DNA of 53,938 nt from Roseburia sp. (GTDB lineage Bacteria; Bacillota; Clostridia; Lachnospirales; Lachnospiraceae): NCBI GenBank assembly GCA_023664725.1, contig JAMPFA010000001.1, positions 332,492-386,429 of the forward strand. Direction: 5' to 3'. Shown in pieces: positions 42,445-50,296 of the stretch (positions within the stretch are counted from its first letter, which is position 1; every line of letters begins with the position of its first letter). Position numbers and translations under genes: made by a program. The notes beneath the pieces are model-generated. The model was not told where the DNA came from, searched no databases, and saw only the letters and a program-made list of their open reading frames with translations.

Positions 42445-44292
42445 ATGGACAAATTTGTTGTAAACATTATTCACCGTCCGGAGATGGTTCCGGAGTACTC
42501 TGCAACTGTTACCGGACAGGGAAAAGAAGAGGATATCGGGGACAAAGCTCTTTTGACAGAGTCTTTGGATATCTTTAAGACCCAGCAGAGGCTTGCACAT
42601 GAAAATGGACTTAAAGTTACCATTCAGATGACTTACGCCTCTCTGTTTAACGATGAGGCTGTGGAACTGGCAAAGCATGACCACGAGACTTACGGGGATG
42701 AGATTGCACTGTCTCTTTTGGGGTTGCCCTGTGAGGAGTTCCGTGAGAAGTACAAGACAAAAGATTTCTGTATCTGGATGTTTTCTATGGAGGACAAGAA
42801 AGCAATTGTAAATGATGTGTTTGAGAAGTTCCATGACAGGTTCGGTTTTTATCCCGAATCCACAGGTTCCTATTACATGGATGCAGATCTGACCAACTAC
42901 ATAAAAGAGAAATATCCTATGGTAAAATGTGCTGTTGCCACCTGTTGGGAGGAAGGGCCAAAAGCTTATCATACATGCAACAACTCATGGTATACACTGT
43001 TTGACGGAGGCCCATGGGCACCCTGGATTCCTTCCAAACAGAATACTCATGCGCCGGCGGCAAATGAGGCGGAGGATTCCGGTATTGTTGCAATCCCCCA
43101 TCTTTCCAGAGATTTGATTGCATGTTATGACGGAAACGGATCCAACTTCGGCACACATCCCCAGAACGTGCTTCGTGGAATGATTTATGATACAAAGACA
43201 TGGGAGTACCCCTATCTTTACAATCTGATCGATCAGTACCGTGCATTGGAGAAGTACAACAATGGCTACGCATACAATATGATGTTTGTAGGGCCGGGCT
43301 GGATGAACAAAATGGGTCGTTGGGAGGCTCCCTACGAGCTTTTGGAGAAATCCTACAGCGACGGCTGCAAGTACTATGGACAGTTGAAAAAAGAGGGCAA
43401 GCTGATCGATATGACTATGGCTGAGTTTGCTGATTACTATAGAGAGAAAAAAGGCGTCAACAATAAAGTTTACACTGAGCCGGAATGTGCCCTTTGGAGA
43501 GATATTCTCTATGGCTCAGACAAGCAGCTCTTCTGGTACTGCGATCCCTTTATGAGAGCCTGTGTAAATATGGACCAGGGCGGCGCTATCGTTGACCTTC
43601 GTCCTTATGCAGCAAAATTGGAGTGGCCGGTTGGAATTGGCACAAAGCATGTGCAGGATGCCTCCTACCCATTCCTGATCCAGGAGAAATACCGGGCAGG
43701 TTATTTTACCCACTATGCAGGGGAGGGAACCGTGAGAAGTGCAAAGCTTTCCTACAATGGAGAGGAAGTGGACCTTTGTCTCTGCCCCACAAAAGCACAT
43801 TTCTCCCAGGAAGGAAAGACAAGGATTTTAACTCTTGATCCTGTAACCATCGAGTTCAGAGGTTTGACGGTAAAACTCCAGACAAAAGAGTACTTCGAGG
43901 AGGGGGCTTCCAACATCAAGATCGAGAGAACGATTTTAGAGATGAGCGATCCATCCGCAGATGTTCAGTTAAATGAATATATGGTGGCATGTTACGGGAC
44001 TACCGAGTATTCGGAAGATATGACAGGTATTACACTGAAATGTGAAGGCAGCGAAGAAAAAGTTATCAACTATGAGTACAAATGCCGGGAAGAGTCCTTA
44101 AAGGGCGCAAAGGTGAGCGCTGTAATCCCGGAGATTGAGACAAAGGTTGAGATGACGGCGTCTGATGATGAGGCAGAGGGCTACATCAGAGAGGGATATG
44201 CTTTTTCACCTATGTTTACACTGGGATACAAGAAAAATATTAAAGACAAGGAGGTATTTGCAACATGGCTCAGCTTACAAAAGGCAAATTAA
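42445..44292 (+). CDS. Uncharacterised 615-residue protein, possible carbohydrate-active enzyme
   Basis: 615 residues, no signal peptide or membrane segment, AAGGAG upstream. I do not recognise the family. The N-terminal ~330 residues alternate strands and helices as in a barrel: HDHETYGDEIALSLLG, STGSYYMDADLT, CAVATCWEEGP and GPGWMNKMGRWEAP. The HDHE motif recalls the metal-site wording of NodB/GH57-like barrels. The C-terminal ~250 residues look beta-rich. It is followed by a zinc-ribbon protein, a GH53 galactanase and GalT, so action on galactosides is plausible. A hydrolase, lyase or epimerase cannot be told apart. Confidence 0.6.
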   Translation: MDKFVVNIIHRPEMVPEYSATVTGQGKEEDIGDKALLTESLDIFKTQQRLAHENGLKVTIQMTYASLFNDEAVELAKHDHETYGDEIALSLLGLPCEEFREKYKTKDFCIWMFSMEDKKAIVNDVFEKFHDRFGFYPESTGSYYMDADLTNYIKEKYPMVKCAVATCWEEGPKAYHTCNNSWYTLFDGGPWAPWIPSKQNTHAPAANEAEDSGIVAIPHLSRDLIACYDGNGSNFGTHPQNVLRGMIYDTKTWEYPYLYNLIDQYRALEKYNNGYAYNMMFVGPGWMNKMGRWEAPYELLEKSYSDGCKYYGQLKKEGKLIDMTMAEFADYYREKKGVNNKVYTEPECALWRDILYGSDKQLFWYCDPFMRACVNMDQGGAIVDLRPYAAKLEWPVGIGTKHVQDASYPFLIQEKYRAGYFTHYAGEGTVRSAKLSYNGEEVDLCLCPTKAHFSQEGKTRILTLDPVTIEFRGLTVKLQTKEYFEEGASNIKIERTILEMSDPSADVQLNEYMVACYGTTEYSEDMTGITLKCEGSEEKVINYEYKCREESLKGAKVSAVIPEIETKVEMTASDDEAEGYIREGYAFSPMFTLGYKKNIKDKEVFATWLSLQKAN

Positions 44293-44483
44293 ATTACAGA
44301 TGCCCATCCTGCTTTATGAGAGATTTGGACATTGATATGTTTTACAATAAGGAGACTGGGATTTACAGTTGTATCCGCTGTCAGTACAGAGGGACGGAGA
44401 AAGATATTTTGGAGAAAAATGAGATGGTGCGTTTTCGGTATGGCGCAATGAGTCAGCGGTTTACGAAGTTTGATTTCGATTAG
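44265..44483 (+). CDS. Small zinc-ribbon protein
   Basis: 72 residues starting inside the 3' end of the preceding gene (28-base overlap); an AAGGAGG at 44250-44256 sits well for this ATG and argues the overlap is real. Two CxxC pairs, YRCPSCFMRD and YSCIRCQYRG, 20 residues apart form a zinc ribbon. The rest is polar (EKDILEKNEM). It may be a nucleic-acid or protein-binding partner of the upstream protein. I know no function for it. Confidence 0.7.
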   Translation: MAQLTKGKLNYRCPSCFMRDLDIDMFYNKETGIYSCIRCQYRGTEKDILEKNEMVRFRYGAMSQRFTKFDFD

Positions 44484-44548
44484 TATTCGCTGTGTGAATT
44501 TGCGAAGCCATGTATGATTTAGCGGTTTGCGAGAGTGGTGAAAGTGAG

Positions 44549-44577
44549 ATGGCAGATGCGAAGAGGGCATCTGCCAT
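44549..44577 (+). terminator. Perfect 11-bp hairpin after the zinc-ribbon gene
   Basis: ATGGCAGATGC and GCATCTGCCAT pair perfectly around a 7-base loop. No T-run follows, so it may attenuate or protect mRNA instead of terminating strongly. Confidence 0.5.
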
Positions 44578-44614
44578 ACTTGCTATCATGATGAGGTCTG
44601 TCAAAAATTATATT

Positions 44615-44626
44615 TTGGCTAGCCAA
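44615..44626 (+). promoter_or_regulatory. Palindrome TTGGCTAGCCAA upstream of the galactanase gene
   Basis: A perfect 12-base palindrome close to a TATAAC box at 44633-44638 and 49 bases before the ATG. It is an operator candidate, unlike the palindrome at 42358 in sequence. Confidence 0.4.
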
Positions 44627-44674
44627 CATGTAGTATAACAAAACCACTATTACATTTTTTTAGAGGAGATAACA

Positions 44675-45790
44675 ATGGACTTTATAAAAGGAGTAGATTT
44701 GTCCACTCTCCTGGAATTGGAGCAGTGCGGGGCAAAATATTTTGACCGGGGGGAAGAGACGGATATCCTGGAAATTATGAAAAGATATAACATCAATTCC
44801 GTCCGCCTTCGTCTCTGGAACGATCCCTATGACGCTGAGGGCAAGCCTTATGGGGCAGGGACAAACGATTTGGATGTGACCATAAAAACGGCAAAGAAAG
44901 TGGTGGATGCAGGATTTGGTTTTCTCTTTAATCTCCATTACAGCGATTTCTGGGCAGACCCGGGAAAACAGATCAAGCCCAAGGCATGGGCGGATTTTTC
45001 TGTGGAGGAGCTGGAGCAGGCAGTTTTTGACTTTACAAAAGATGCCATGGAAGCGCTCCATGGCGCAGGGGCAAAGCCCACCATGGTGCAGGTAGGAAAT
45101 GAGCTCTCCAATGGCCTTTTGTGGCCGGAGGGGGAGAAGCCAAATTGGGAGAATATCACCCGTTTTGTCAATGCGGGAATCCGGGGAGTCCGGGCAGTAG
45201 ATGAGAATGTCCCCATTATGATTCATCTGGACAATGGGGGAAATAACGAACTATATCGAGACTGGTTTGACCATTTCATGGAAAAGGGAGAAAATTTTCA
45301 GATTATCGGTTTATCCTATTATCCTTTCTGGCACGGAACTTTAAAAAGTCTGGAAGAGAATATGAATGACGTTGCCACACGGTACAACAAAGATGTGGTG
45401 GTGGCGGAAGTGTCTATGGGGCATACCATGGAGGACTATGCGGAGTATGAAAAGCTAAGGCCGGGAGAGCGGAAGGGCTATGCCACAAAGTCATATCTGG
45501 TGGAAAAAATTGAGTATCCCATGACAAAGGAAGGCCAGTCAGATTTTATGCAGGATATTCTCACAAGGATCGCAAATGTGGCGGAGGGTCACGGAAAAGG
45601 ATTCTATTATTGGGAGCCTGCCTGGATTCCTGTTCCGGGAAGCGGATGGGCCACACCGGAGAGCTTAAAGTATATGAAAGACAGAGGACCCTGCGGAAAT
45701 GAGTGGGCAAACCAGGCATTGTTTGACTATGATGGTAATGCGTTGCCGGCTTTGGAGGTAATACGGGATTTTGGTAAAAAAAATTTATAA
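44675..45790 (+). CDS. Arabinogalactan endo-beta-1,4-galactanase, GH53 (cytoplasmic)
   Basis: 371 residues. FIKGVDLSTLLELEQCGAKY at the start, VRLRLWNDPYD, FLFNLHYSDFWADPGKQ, the acid/base Glu in MVQVGNELSNG, GLSYYPFWHG and the nucleophile Glu in VVVAEVSMG follow the GH53 order. GH53 enzymes are usually secreted, but no signal peptide is present, so it would act on imported galacto-oligosaccharides. AGAGGAG precedes the ATG. GalT follows after 23 bases, linking galactan breakdown to galactose-1-phosphate use. Confidence 0.92.
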   Translation: MDFIKGVDLSTLLELEQCGAKYFDRGEETDILEIMKRYNINSVRLRLWNDPYDAEGKPYGAGTNDLDVTIKTAKKVVDAGFGFLFNLHYSDFWADPGKQIKPKAWADFSVEELEQAVFDFTKDAMEALHGAGAKPTMVQVGNELSNGLLWPEGEKPNWENITRFVNAGIRGVRAVDENVPIMIHLDNGGNNELYRDWFDHFMEKGENFQIIGLSYYPFWHGTLKSLEENMNDVATRYNKDVVVAEVSMGHTMEDYAEYEKLRPGERKGYATKSYLVEKIEYPMTKEGQSDFMQDILTRIANVAEGHGKGFYYWEPAWIPVPGSGWATPESLKYMKDRGPCGNEWANQALFDYDGNALPALEVIRDFGKKNL

Positions 45791-45813
45791 AATTGATAAA
45801 AGGAGGGACAGAG

Positions 45814-47340
45814 ATGATTCAGGGAAGAATTTTAGATTTGACAGATTATGCCCTTACAACAGGATTGATCTGTGAGGAAGATAAGATATATACAGTAAAT
45901 CGTCTGTTGGAGTTGTTTCGTCTGGAGGAGCTTGAAGACGAGAAGGTAAACGCCCACAAAAATATCTGTGAGACAAGAGAGCAGGCCAAAGAAGCGCTGC
46001 CTGAAATTTTAAAGGATATGCTGGATTACGCTTATGACCAGGGAATCATTGAGGAGAACGGCGTGGTGTACCGTGACCTTTTTGACACAAAGATCATGGG
46101 GCTTTTGACTCCAAGACCAAGCGAAGTGACGGCAAAGTTTCAGGAATTGTACAAAAAATCCCCATTGGATGCGACAAACTACTTTTACACGATCAGCCGG
46201 GACAGTGACTATATCAGGCGGTATCGGATAAAAAAGGACTTGAAGTGGACAGCAGATACAGAGTACGGCACCTTGGATATCACCATCAATCTCTCCAAGC
46301 CGGAGAAGGATCCCAAAGCCATTGCTGCGGCAAAGCTGGCAAAACAGAGCGGATATCCCAAATGTCTTTTGTGCAAGGAAAATGTGGGTTATGCAGGAAG
46401 AGTAAACCATCCCGCCAGACAGAACCACAGGATCATTCCGGTGACCATCAATGGCAGCCAGTGGTTTTTCCAGTACTCGCCCTATGTATATTACAATGAG
46501 CACTGTATCATATTTAATTCCAGCCATACGCCTATGAAGATTGAGCGGGCAACCTTTGGAAAGCTGTTGGATTTCGTGACACAGTTCCCCCACTATTTTG
46601 TGGGTTCCAACGCAGATCTTCCCATTGTGGGGGGCTCCATTTTAAGCCATGACCATTTCCAGGGGGGACATTATGAGTTTGCCATGGCAAAAGCTCCTGT
46701 GGAAAAGGAGATTTCTTTTGCGGGATATGAGGAGGTGAAGGCAGGAATTGTGAAGTGGCCTATGTCCGTGATCCGTCTGGATTGTCCGGACAAAGAGCGT
46801 CTCATTGATCTGGCAGACAAGATTTTGCTGGCATGGAGAGAATACACAGACGAGGATGCCTTTGTCTTTGCCAAAACAGATGGAGAGCCCCACAACACCA
46901 TCACCCCCATTGCAAGGAAGCGGGGAGACATGTTTGAGCTGGACCTGGTGCTTCGGAACAATATCACCACAGAGGAGCATCCACTGGGAGTATATCATCC
47001 CCACGCAAAGCTGCACCACATTAAAAAGGAAAATATCGGTTTGATCGAGGTGATGGGTCTTGCAGTGCTTCCCGCCCGGTTGAAAGATGAGATGGCAGAG
47101 TTAAGAGAGGCAATTTTAAAGGGCAGTGACCTTCGGGGAGACGAGGCATTGGCAAAACATGCGGACTGGGTGGAAGAGTTTCTTCCAAAATATGACAAGG
47201 TGAAGGAAGAAAATATTGAAAAGATCATCAATAAAGAAATCGGCCTTGTATTTTCCCAGGTGCTGGAGGATGCCGGGGTGTACAAGTGTACAGAGGAAGG
47301 AAGAAAAGCGTTCCTTCGTTTTGTAGAAAGTGTTTCCTAA
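45814..47340 (+). CDS. galT: UDP-glucose-hexose-1-phosphate uridylyltransferase, class II
   Basis: 508 residues from the ATG at 45814 with AAAGGAGGG upstream. It is the long Firmicutes form (class I enzymes are ~350). FFQYSPYVYYNEHCIIF, GSILSHDHFQGGHYEFAM (the catalytic His region), GEPHNTITPIARKRG and LGVYHPHAKLHHIKKENIG are seen. It exchanges UMP between UDP-glucose and galactose-1-phosphate in the Leloir pathway. galK and galE are not in the window. Its TAA stop is the first part of repeat copy D. Confidence 0.94.
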   Translation: MIQGRILDLTDYALTTGLICEEDKIYTVNRLLELFRLEELEDEKVNAHKNICETREQAKEALPEILKDMLDYAYDQGIIEENGVVYRDLFDTKIMGLLTPRPSEVTAKFQELYKKSPLDATNYFYTISRDSDYIRRYRIKKDLKWTADTEYGTLDITINLSKPEKDPKAIAAAKLAKQSGYPKCLLCKENVGYAGRVNHPARQNHRIIPVTINGSQWFFQYSPYVYYNEHCIIFNSSHTPMKIERATFGKLLDFVTQFPHYFVGSNADLPIVGGSILSHDHFQGGHYEFAMAKAPVEKEISFAGYEEVKAGIVKWPMSVIRLDCPDKERLIDLADKILLAWREYTDEDAFVFAKTDGEPHNTITPIARKRGDMFELDLVLRNNITTEEHPLGVYHPHAKLHHIKKENIGLIEVMGLAVLPARLKDEMAELREAILKGSDLRGDEALAKHADWVEEFLPKYDKVKEENIEKIINKEIGLVFSQVLEDAGVYKCTEEGRKAFLRFVESVS

Positions 47341-47417
47341 TCGTACAGGGGAGATTTTCTCCCTGTTCGCTGCGCCGTCCGCCGCATAGCGGCCGTATTC
47401 TTTATGCGGACTTGTGC
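47339..47417 (-). repeat. Post-terminator two-hairpin repeat, copy D (inverted, divergent)
   Basis: Read on the minus strand it follows a T-run and gives GCACAAGTCCGCATAAAGAA, a weak stem, GCAGCGAACAGGG and a second hairpin ending CGATT. It aligns with copies A-C over its length. The outer stem is now GTCCGC/GCGGAC in place of GGGGTGCGT/ACGCACCCC, so both arms changed together. It lies between the galT stop codon and the shared terminator, in the direction of the cold-shock gene. Confidence 0.65.
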
Positions 47418-47459
47418 AAAAAAAGAACTGCCCACCTTTTGGCGGCAGTTCTTTTTTTA
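47418..47459. terminator. Bidirectional terminator between galT and the cold-shock gene
   Basis: GAACTGCC and GGCAGTTC form the stem, flanked by seven A on the left and seven T on the right, so it can act for both convergent genes. Confidence 0.85.
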
Positions 47460-47556
47460 ATCATTTCCTGTTTCACTATCTTAATCCTAATAAACAAACA
47501 TCACATTTATATATTATGAGAAAGGTACGTTGAAAAGTGCTGATTAATTGTGTTGA

Positions 47557-47760
47557 TTACTGAACTACTGTTACGTTGGTTGCCTGCGGACCCTTTGCTC
47601 CCTCAACTACCTCAAACTCTACAGATGCGCCTTCCTCTAAGGATTTGAAGCCTTCCATGTTGAGTCCTGAGTAGTGAACGAACACGTCGTTTCCTGCCTC
47701 ATCAGAGATGAAGCCATACCCCTTCTGATTGTTGAACCATTTTACTGTACCTTTGTTCAT
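47557..47760 (-). CDS. Cold-shock protein (CspA family)
   Basis: 67 residues from the ATG at 47760 with GGAGG seven bases upstream; a longer frame from 47802 would include the leader hairpin. [18 protein letters not shown] (RNP1 in KGYGFI) and VFVHYSGL (RNP2) are the classic nucleic-acid-binding motifs of the five-strand OB fold. It binds single-stranded RNA/DNA as an RNA chaperone. Its leader carries a short perfect hairpin. It is divergent from purC. Confidence 0.95.
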   Translation of the reverse strand: MNKGTVKWFNNQKGYGFISDEAGNDVFVHYSGLNMEGFKSLEEGASVEFEVVEGAKGPQATNVTVVQ

Positions 47761-47783
47761 CGTAGTACCTCCAAAAAAATTAT

Positions 47784-47802
47784 CTATGCCGATTTGCGGC
47801 AT
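47784..47802 (-). other. Perfect 7-bp hairpin in the cold-shock mRNA leader
   Basis: TATGCCG and CGGCATA pair around a 5-base loop, 24 bases upstream of the start codon. Structured leaders control translation of cspA-type mRNAs, but this one is much shorter. Confidence 0.45.
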
Positions 47803-47808
47803 AAATGC

Positions 47809-47837
47809 AGTATAGCATATGAAGTGTGAAAAGTAAA
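47809..47837 (-). promoter_or_regulatory. Possible promoter of the cold-shock gene
   Basis: On the minus strand TTTACT (47832-47837), a 17-base spacer and TATACT (47809-47814). Confidence 0.45.
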
Positions 47838-47856
47838 GATGAATCCTGCAAAACTC

Positions 47857-47886
47857 TTGACGCCTTAAAACATGCTGTATTATAAT
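47857..47886 (+). promoter_or_regulatory. Sigma-A promoter of the purC operon
   Basis: TTGACG (47857-47862), an 18-base spacer and TATAAT (47881-47886), about 50 bases before the purC ATG. No purine riboswitch or PurR box is evident in this short leader. Confidence 0.65.
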
Positions 47887-47935
47887 CTAAAGGAAACGGC
47901 GCAAATAATACCATAAAGAGAAGCGGGAGGACAAT

Positions 47936-48814
47936 ATGAACATTCAGGAAGTAAAGCCGGTAAAAGAAGGAAAAGTACGTGAAGTTTATGATGCGGGGGA
48001 CAGTATGGTTATTGTTGCCACCGACAGAATTTCGGCGTTTGACCATATTTTAAAAAATGAGATCACAAAAAAAGGGGCAATTTTAACCCAGATGTCCAAA
48101 TTCTGGTTTGATTTTACAAAAGACATTGTGCCAAACCATATGATGTCCATAGAAGTAAAGGATATGCCGGAGTTTTTCCACCAGGAGAAATATGATGGAA
48201 ACAGCATGAAATGCCAGAAGCTCACCATGCTCCCAATCGAGTGCATTGTGAGAGGTTATATTACGGGAAGCGGCTGGGCAAGCTATCAGGAGAATGGAAC
48301 AGTCTGCGGCATTACTCTGCCGAAGGGCTTAAAGGAATCCGACAAGCTGCCGGAGCCTATCTATACCCCCAGCACAAAGGCGGATCTGGGAGAACACGAT
48401 GAGAATATCTCCTTTGAGCAGAGCGTGGAGGTCTTAGAGAAGATCTACCCCGAAAAGGGGAAGGAGTATGCATTAAAGATAAAGGAGTACACCATTGCAC
48501 TGTACAAAAAATGTGCGGAGTATGCCCTTGGCAAAGGAATTATCATTGCGGACACCAAGTTTGAGTTTGGACTGGACGAAAAGGGCAATGTAGTGCTGGG
48601 AGATGAGATGCTCACGCCCGACAGTTCCCGCTTCTGGCCCTTGGAGGGGTATGAGCCGGGAAAATCTCAGCCTTCCTTTGACAAGCAGTTTGTCAGGGAC
48701 TGGCTGAAAGCCAACCCGGACAGCGGCTATCTTCTTCCTCAGGAAGTGGTGGCAAAGACGGTGGACAAGTACAAAGAGGCTTTTGAATTACTAACAGGTA
48801 AAAAATTCGCATAA
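47936..48814 (+). CDS. purC: SAICAR synthetase
   Basis: 292 residues, GGGAGGA upstream. EGKVREVYDAGDSMVIVATDRI, SAFDHILKNEIT, IECIVRGYITGSGW, TKADLGEHDENI and IIADTKFEFGLD with LGDEMLTPDSSRFW are the family blocks. It joins aspartate to CAIR using ATP, step 8 of de novo purine synthesis. The length matches the longer eukaryote/clostridium-type form. It is first in purC-purF-purB, with 16-base spacing to purF. Confidence 0.95.
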   Translation: MNIQEVKPVKEGKVREVYDAGDSMVIVATDRISAFDHILKNEITKKGAILTQMSKFWFDFTKDIVPNHMMSIEVKDMPEFFHQEKYDGNSMKCQKLTMLPIECIVRGYITGSGWASYQENGTVCGITLPKGLKESDKLPEPIYTPSTKADLGEHDENISFEQSVEVLEKIYPEKGKEYALKIKEYTIALYKKCAEYALGKGIIIADTKFEFGLDEKGNVVLGDEMLTPDSSRFWPLEGYEPGKSQPSFDKQFVRDWLKANPDSGYLLPQEVVAKTVDKYKEAFELLTGKKFA

Positions 48815-48830
48815 CAAGCAGGAGAAATCG

Positions 48831-50279
48831 ATGATTCCTAATGAATTAGAGAATAGAAATATACGGGATGGGCTGCATGAGGAGTGCGGCGTCTTCGGCA
48901 TGTATGATTTTGACGGTGGAAACGTGGCTTCTACCATTTACTATGGATTGTTTGCCTTACAGCACAGAGGGCAGGAAAGCTGCGGTATCGCTGTCAGTGA
49001 GACAGACGGTCCCAAGGGAAAAGTGAGTACCAGAAAGGATATGGGGCTGGTAAATGAGGTGTTTACCCAGGAAAATCTTAAGTCCCTTTCCGGGGATATC
49101 GGCGTGGGACATGTGCGCTACTCCACAGCCGGGGCCTCAACCAGGGAAAATGCCCAGCCATTGGTCTTAAATTATGTAAAGGGAACATTGGCACTGGCTC
49201 ACAACGGGAATTTGATCAACGCCCATGAGCTTCGCAGTGACCTGGAGTATACGGGGGCAATTTTTCAGACAACCATTGACTCCGAGGTAATCGCCTACCA
49301 CATTGCCAGGGAGCGGCTGAAATCCAAAACCGTGGAGGAGGCGGTGGCAAGGGCGTGTAAAAAGATTAAAGGTGCATATTCCCTTGTGGTGATGAGCCCA
49401 AGAAAGCTTATCGCTGCCAGAGATCCTTTTGGTTTTAAACCCCTCTGTATTGGAAAGCGGGATAACGCCTATATGGTGGCTTCCGAGAGCTGTGCTCTGG
49501 AAACGATCGGCGCAGAGTTTGTGCGGGATGTATTTCCCGGTGAGGTTGTGACTATTTCCCCGGAGGGGGGCATTGCGTCGGATACCTCCCTTTGTCTGCC
49601 AAAGGAAAAACAGGGCAGATGTATTTTTGAGTATATTTATTTTGCCAGACCGGACAGCCATATTGACGGGGTCAGTGTCTATGGTTCCAGGATAAAAGCC
49701 GGAAGATTTCTGGCTATGGATTCTCCCGTAGCGGCAGACCTTGTGACGGGAGTGCCGGAGTCGGGAAATGCGGCGGCATTGGGTTATGCCCTTGAATCAG
49801 GGATCCCCTACGGTACGGCTTTTGTAAAAAACAGCTACGTGGGCAGGACCTTTATCAAGCCTGGGCAGAGCAGCAGAGAGTCCAGTGTCCGGGTGAAACT
49901 GAATGTGTTAAAAGAGGCAGTGGCAGGAAAACGGGTGATCATGATAGACGATTCTATCGTCCGGGGAACCACCTCAGACAGGATTGTTCGGATGTTAAGG
50001 GATGCAGGGGCAACGGAAGTCCATGTGCGAATCAGTTCCCCGCCCTTTATGTGGCCCTGTTATTTTGGAACAGATATACCGGAGCGGGAACAGCTGATCG
50101 CCTACAACCGCACCATTGAGGATATCCGCCAGGTCATCGGGGCGGATTCCCTGGGATACCTTGAATTGGGACGGTTAGATGAGATGGTGGAGGGGCTTTC
50201 CATCTGCAAAGGATGTTTTACTGGAAAATACCCTATGGAGCCTCCTGCCCAGGATATCCGCGGGGAGTATGAAAGATAA
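48831..50279 (+). CDS. purF: Amidophosphoribosyltransferase
   Basis: 482 residues. An 18-residue propeptide precedes the catalytic Cys19 in EECGVFGMYD, which becomes N-terminal after processing. Glutaminase motifs are LQHRGQESCG and GHVRYSTAG; the PRPP site is MIDDSIVRGTT. Cluster-binding cysteines of the Fe-S form (for example in FMWPCYFGTD and SICKGCFTGKYP) are present, so it is the Bacillus-type enzyme with a [4Fe-4S] cluster. It makes phosphoribosylamine from PRPP and glutamine, the first committed step of purine synthesis. Confidence 0.95.
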   Translation: MIPNELENRNIRDGLHEECGVFGMYDFDGGNVASTIYYGLFALQHRGQESCGIAVSETDGPKGKVSTRKDMGLVNEVFTQENLKSLSGDIGVGHVRYSTAGASTRENAQPLVLNYVKGTLALAHNGNLINAHELRSDLEYTGAIFQTTIDSEVIAYHIARERLKSKTVEEAVARACKKIKGAYSLVVMSPRKLIAARDPFGFKPLCIGKRDNAYMVASESCALETIGAEFVRDVFPGEVVTISPEGGIASDTSLCLPKEKQGRCIFEYIYFARPDSHIDGVSVYGSRIKAGRFLAMDSPVAADLVTGVPESGNAAALGYALESGIPYGTAFVKNSYVGRTFIKPGQSSRESSVRVKLNVLKEAVAGKRVIMIDDSIVRGTTSDRIVRMLRDAGATEVHVRISSPPFMWPCYFGTDIPEREQLIAYNRTIEDIRQVIGADSLGYLELGRLDEMVEGLSICKGCFTGKYPMEPPAQDIRGEYER

Positions 50280-50296
50280 CCAGAGAGGAGAAATTT

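Noticed and set aside
42445..44292. Assignment of the 615-residue protein to GH57 or a polysaccharide deacetylase
   Set aside because: Only a short HDHE-type motif is suggestive; the rest does not match the motif order of those families as I know them.
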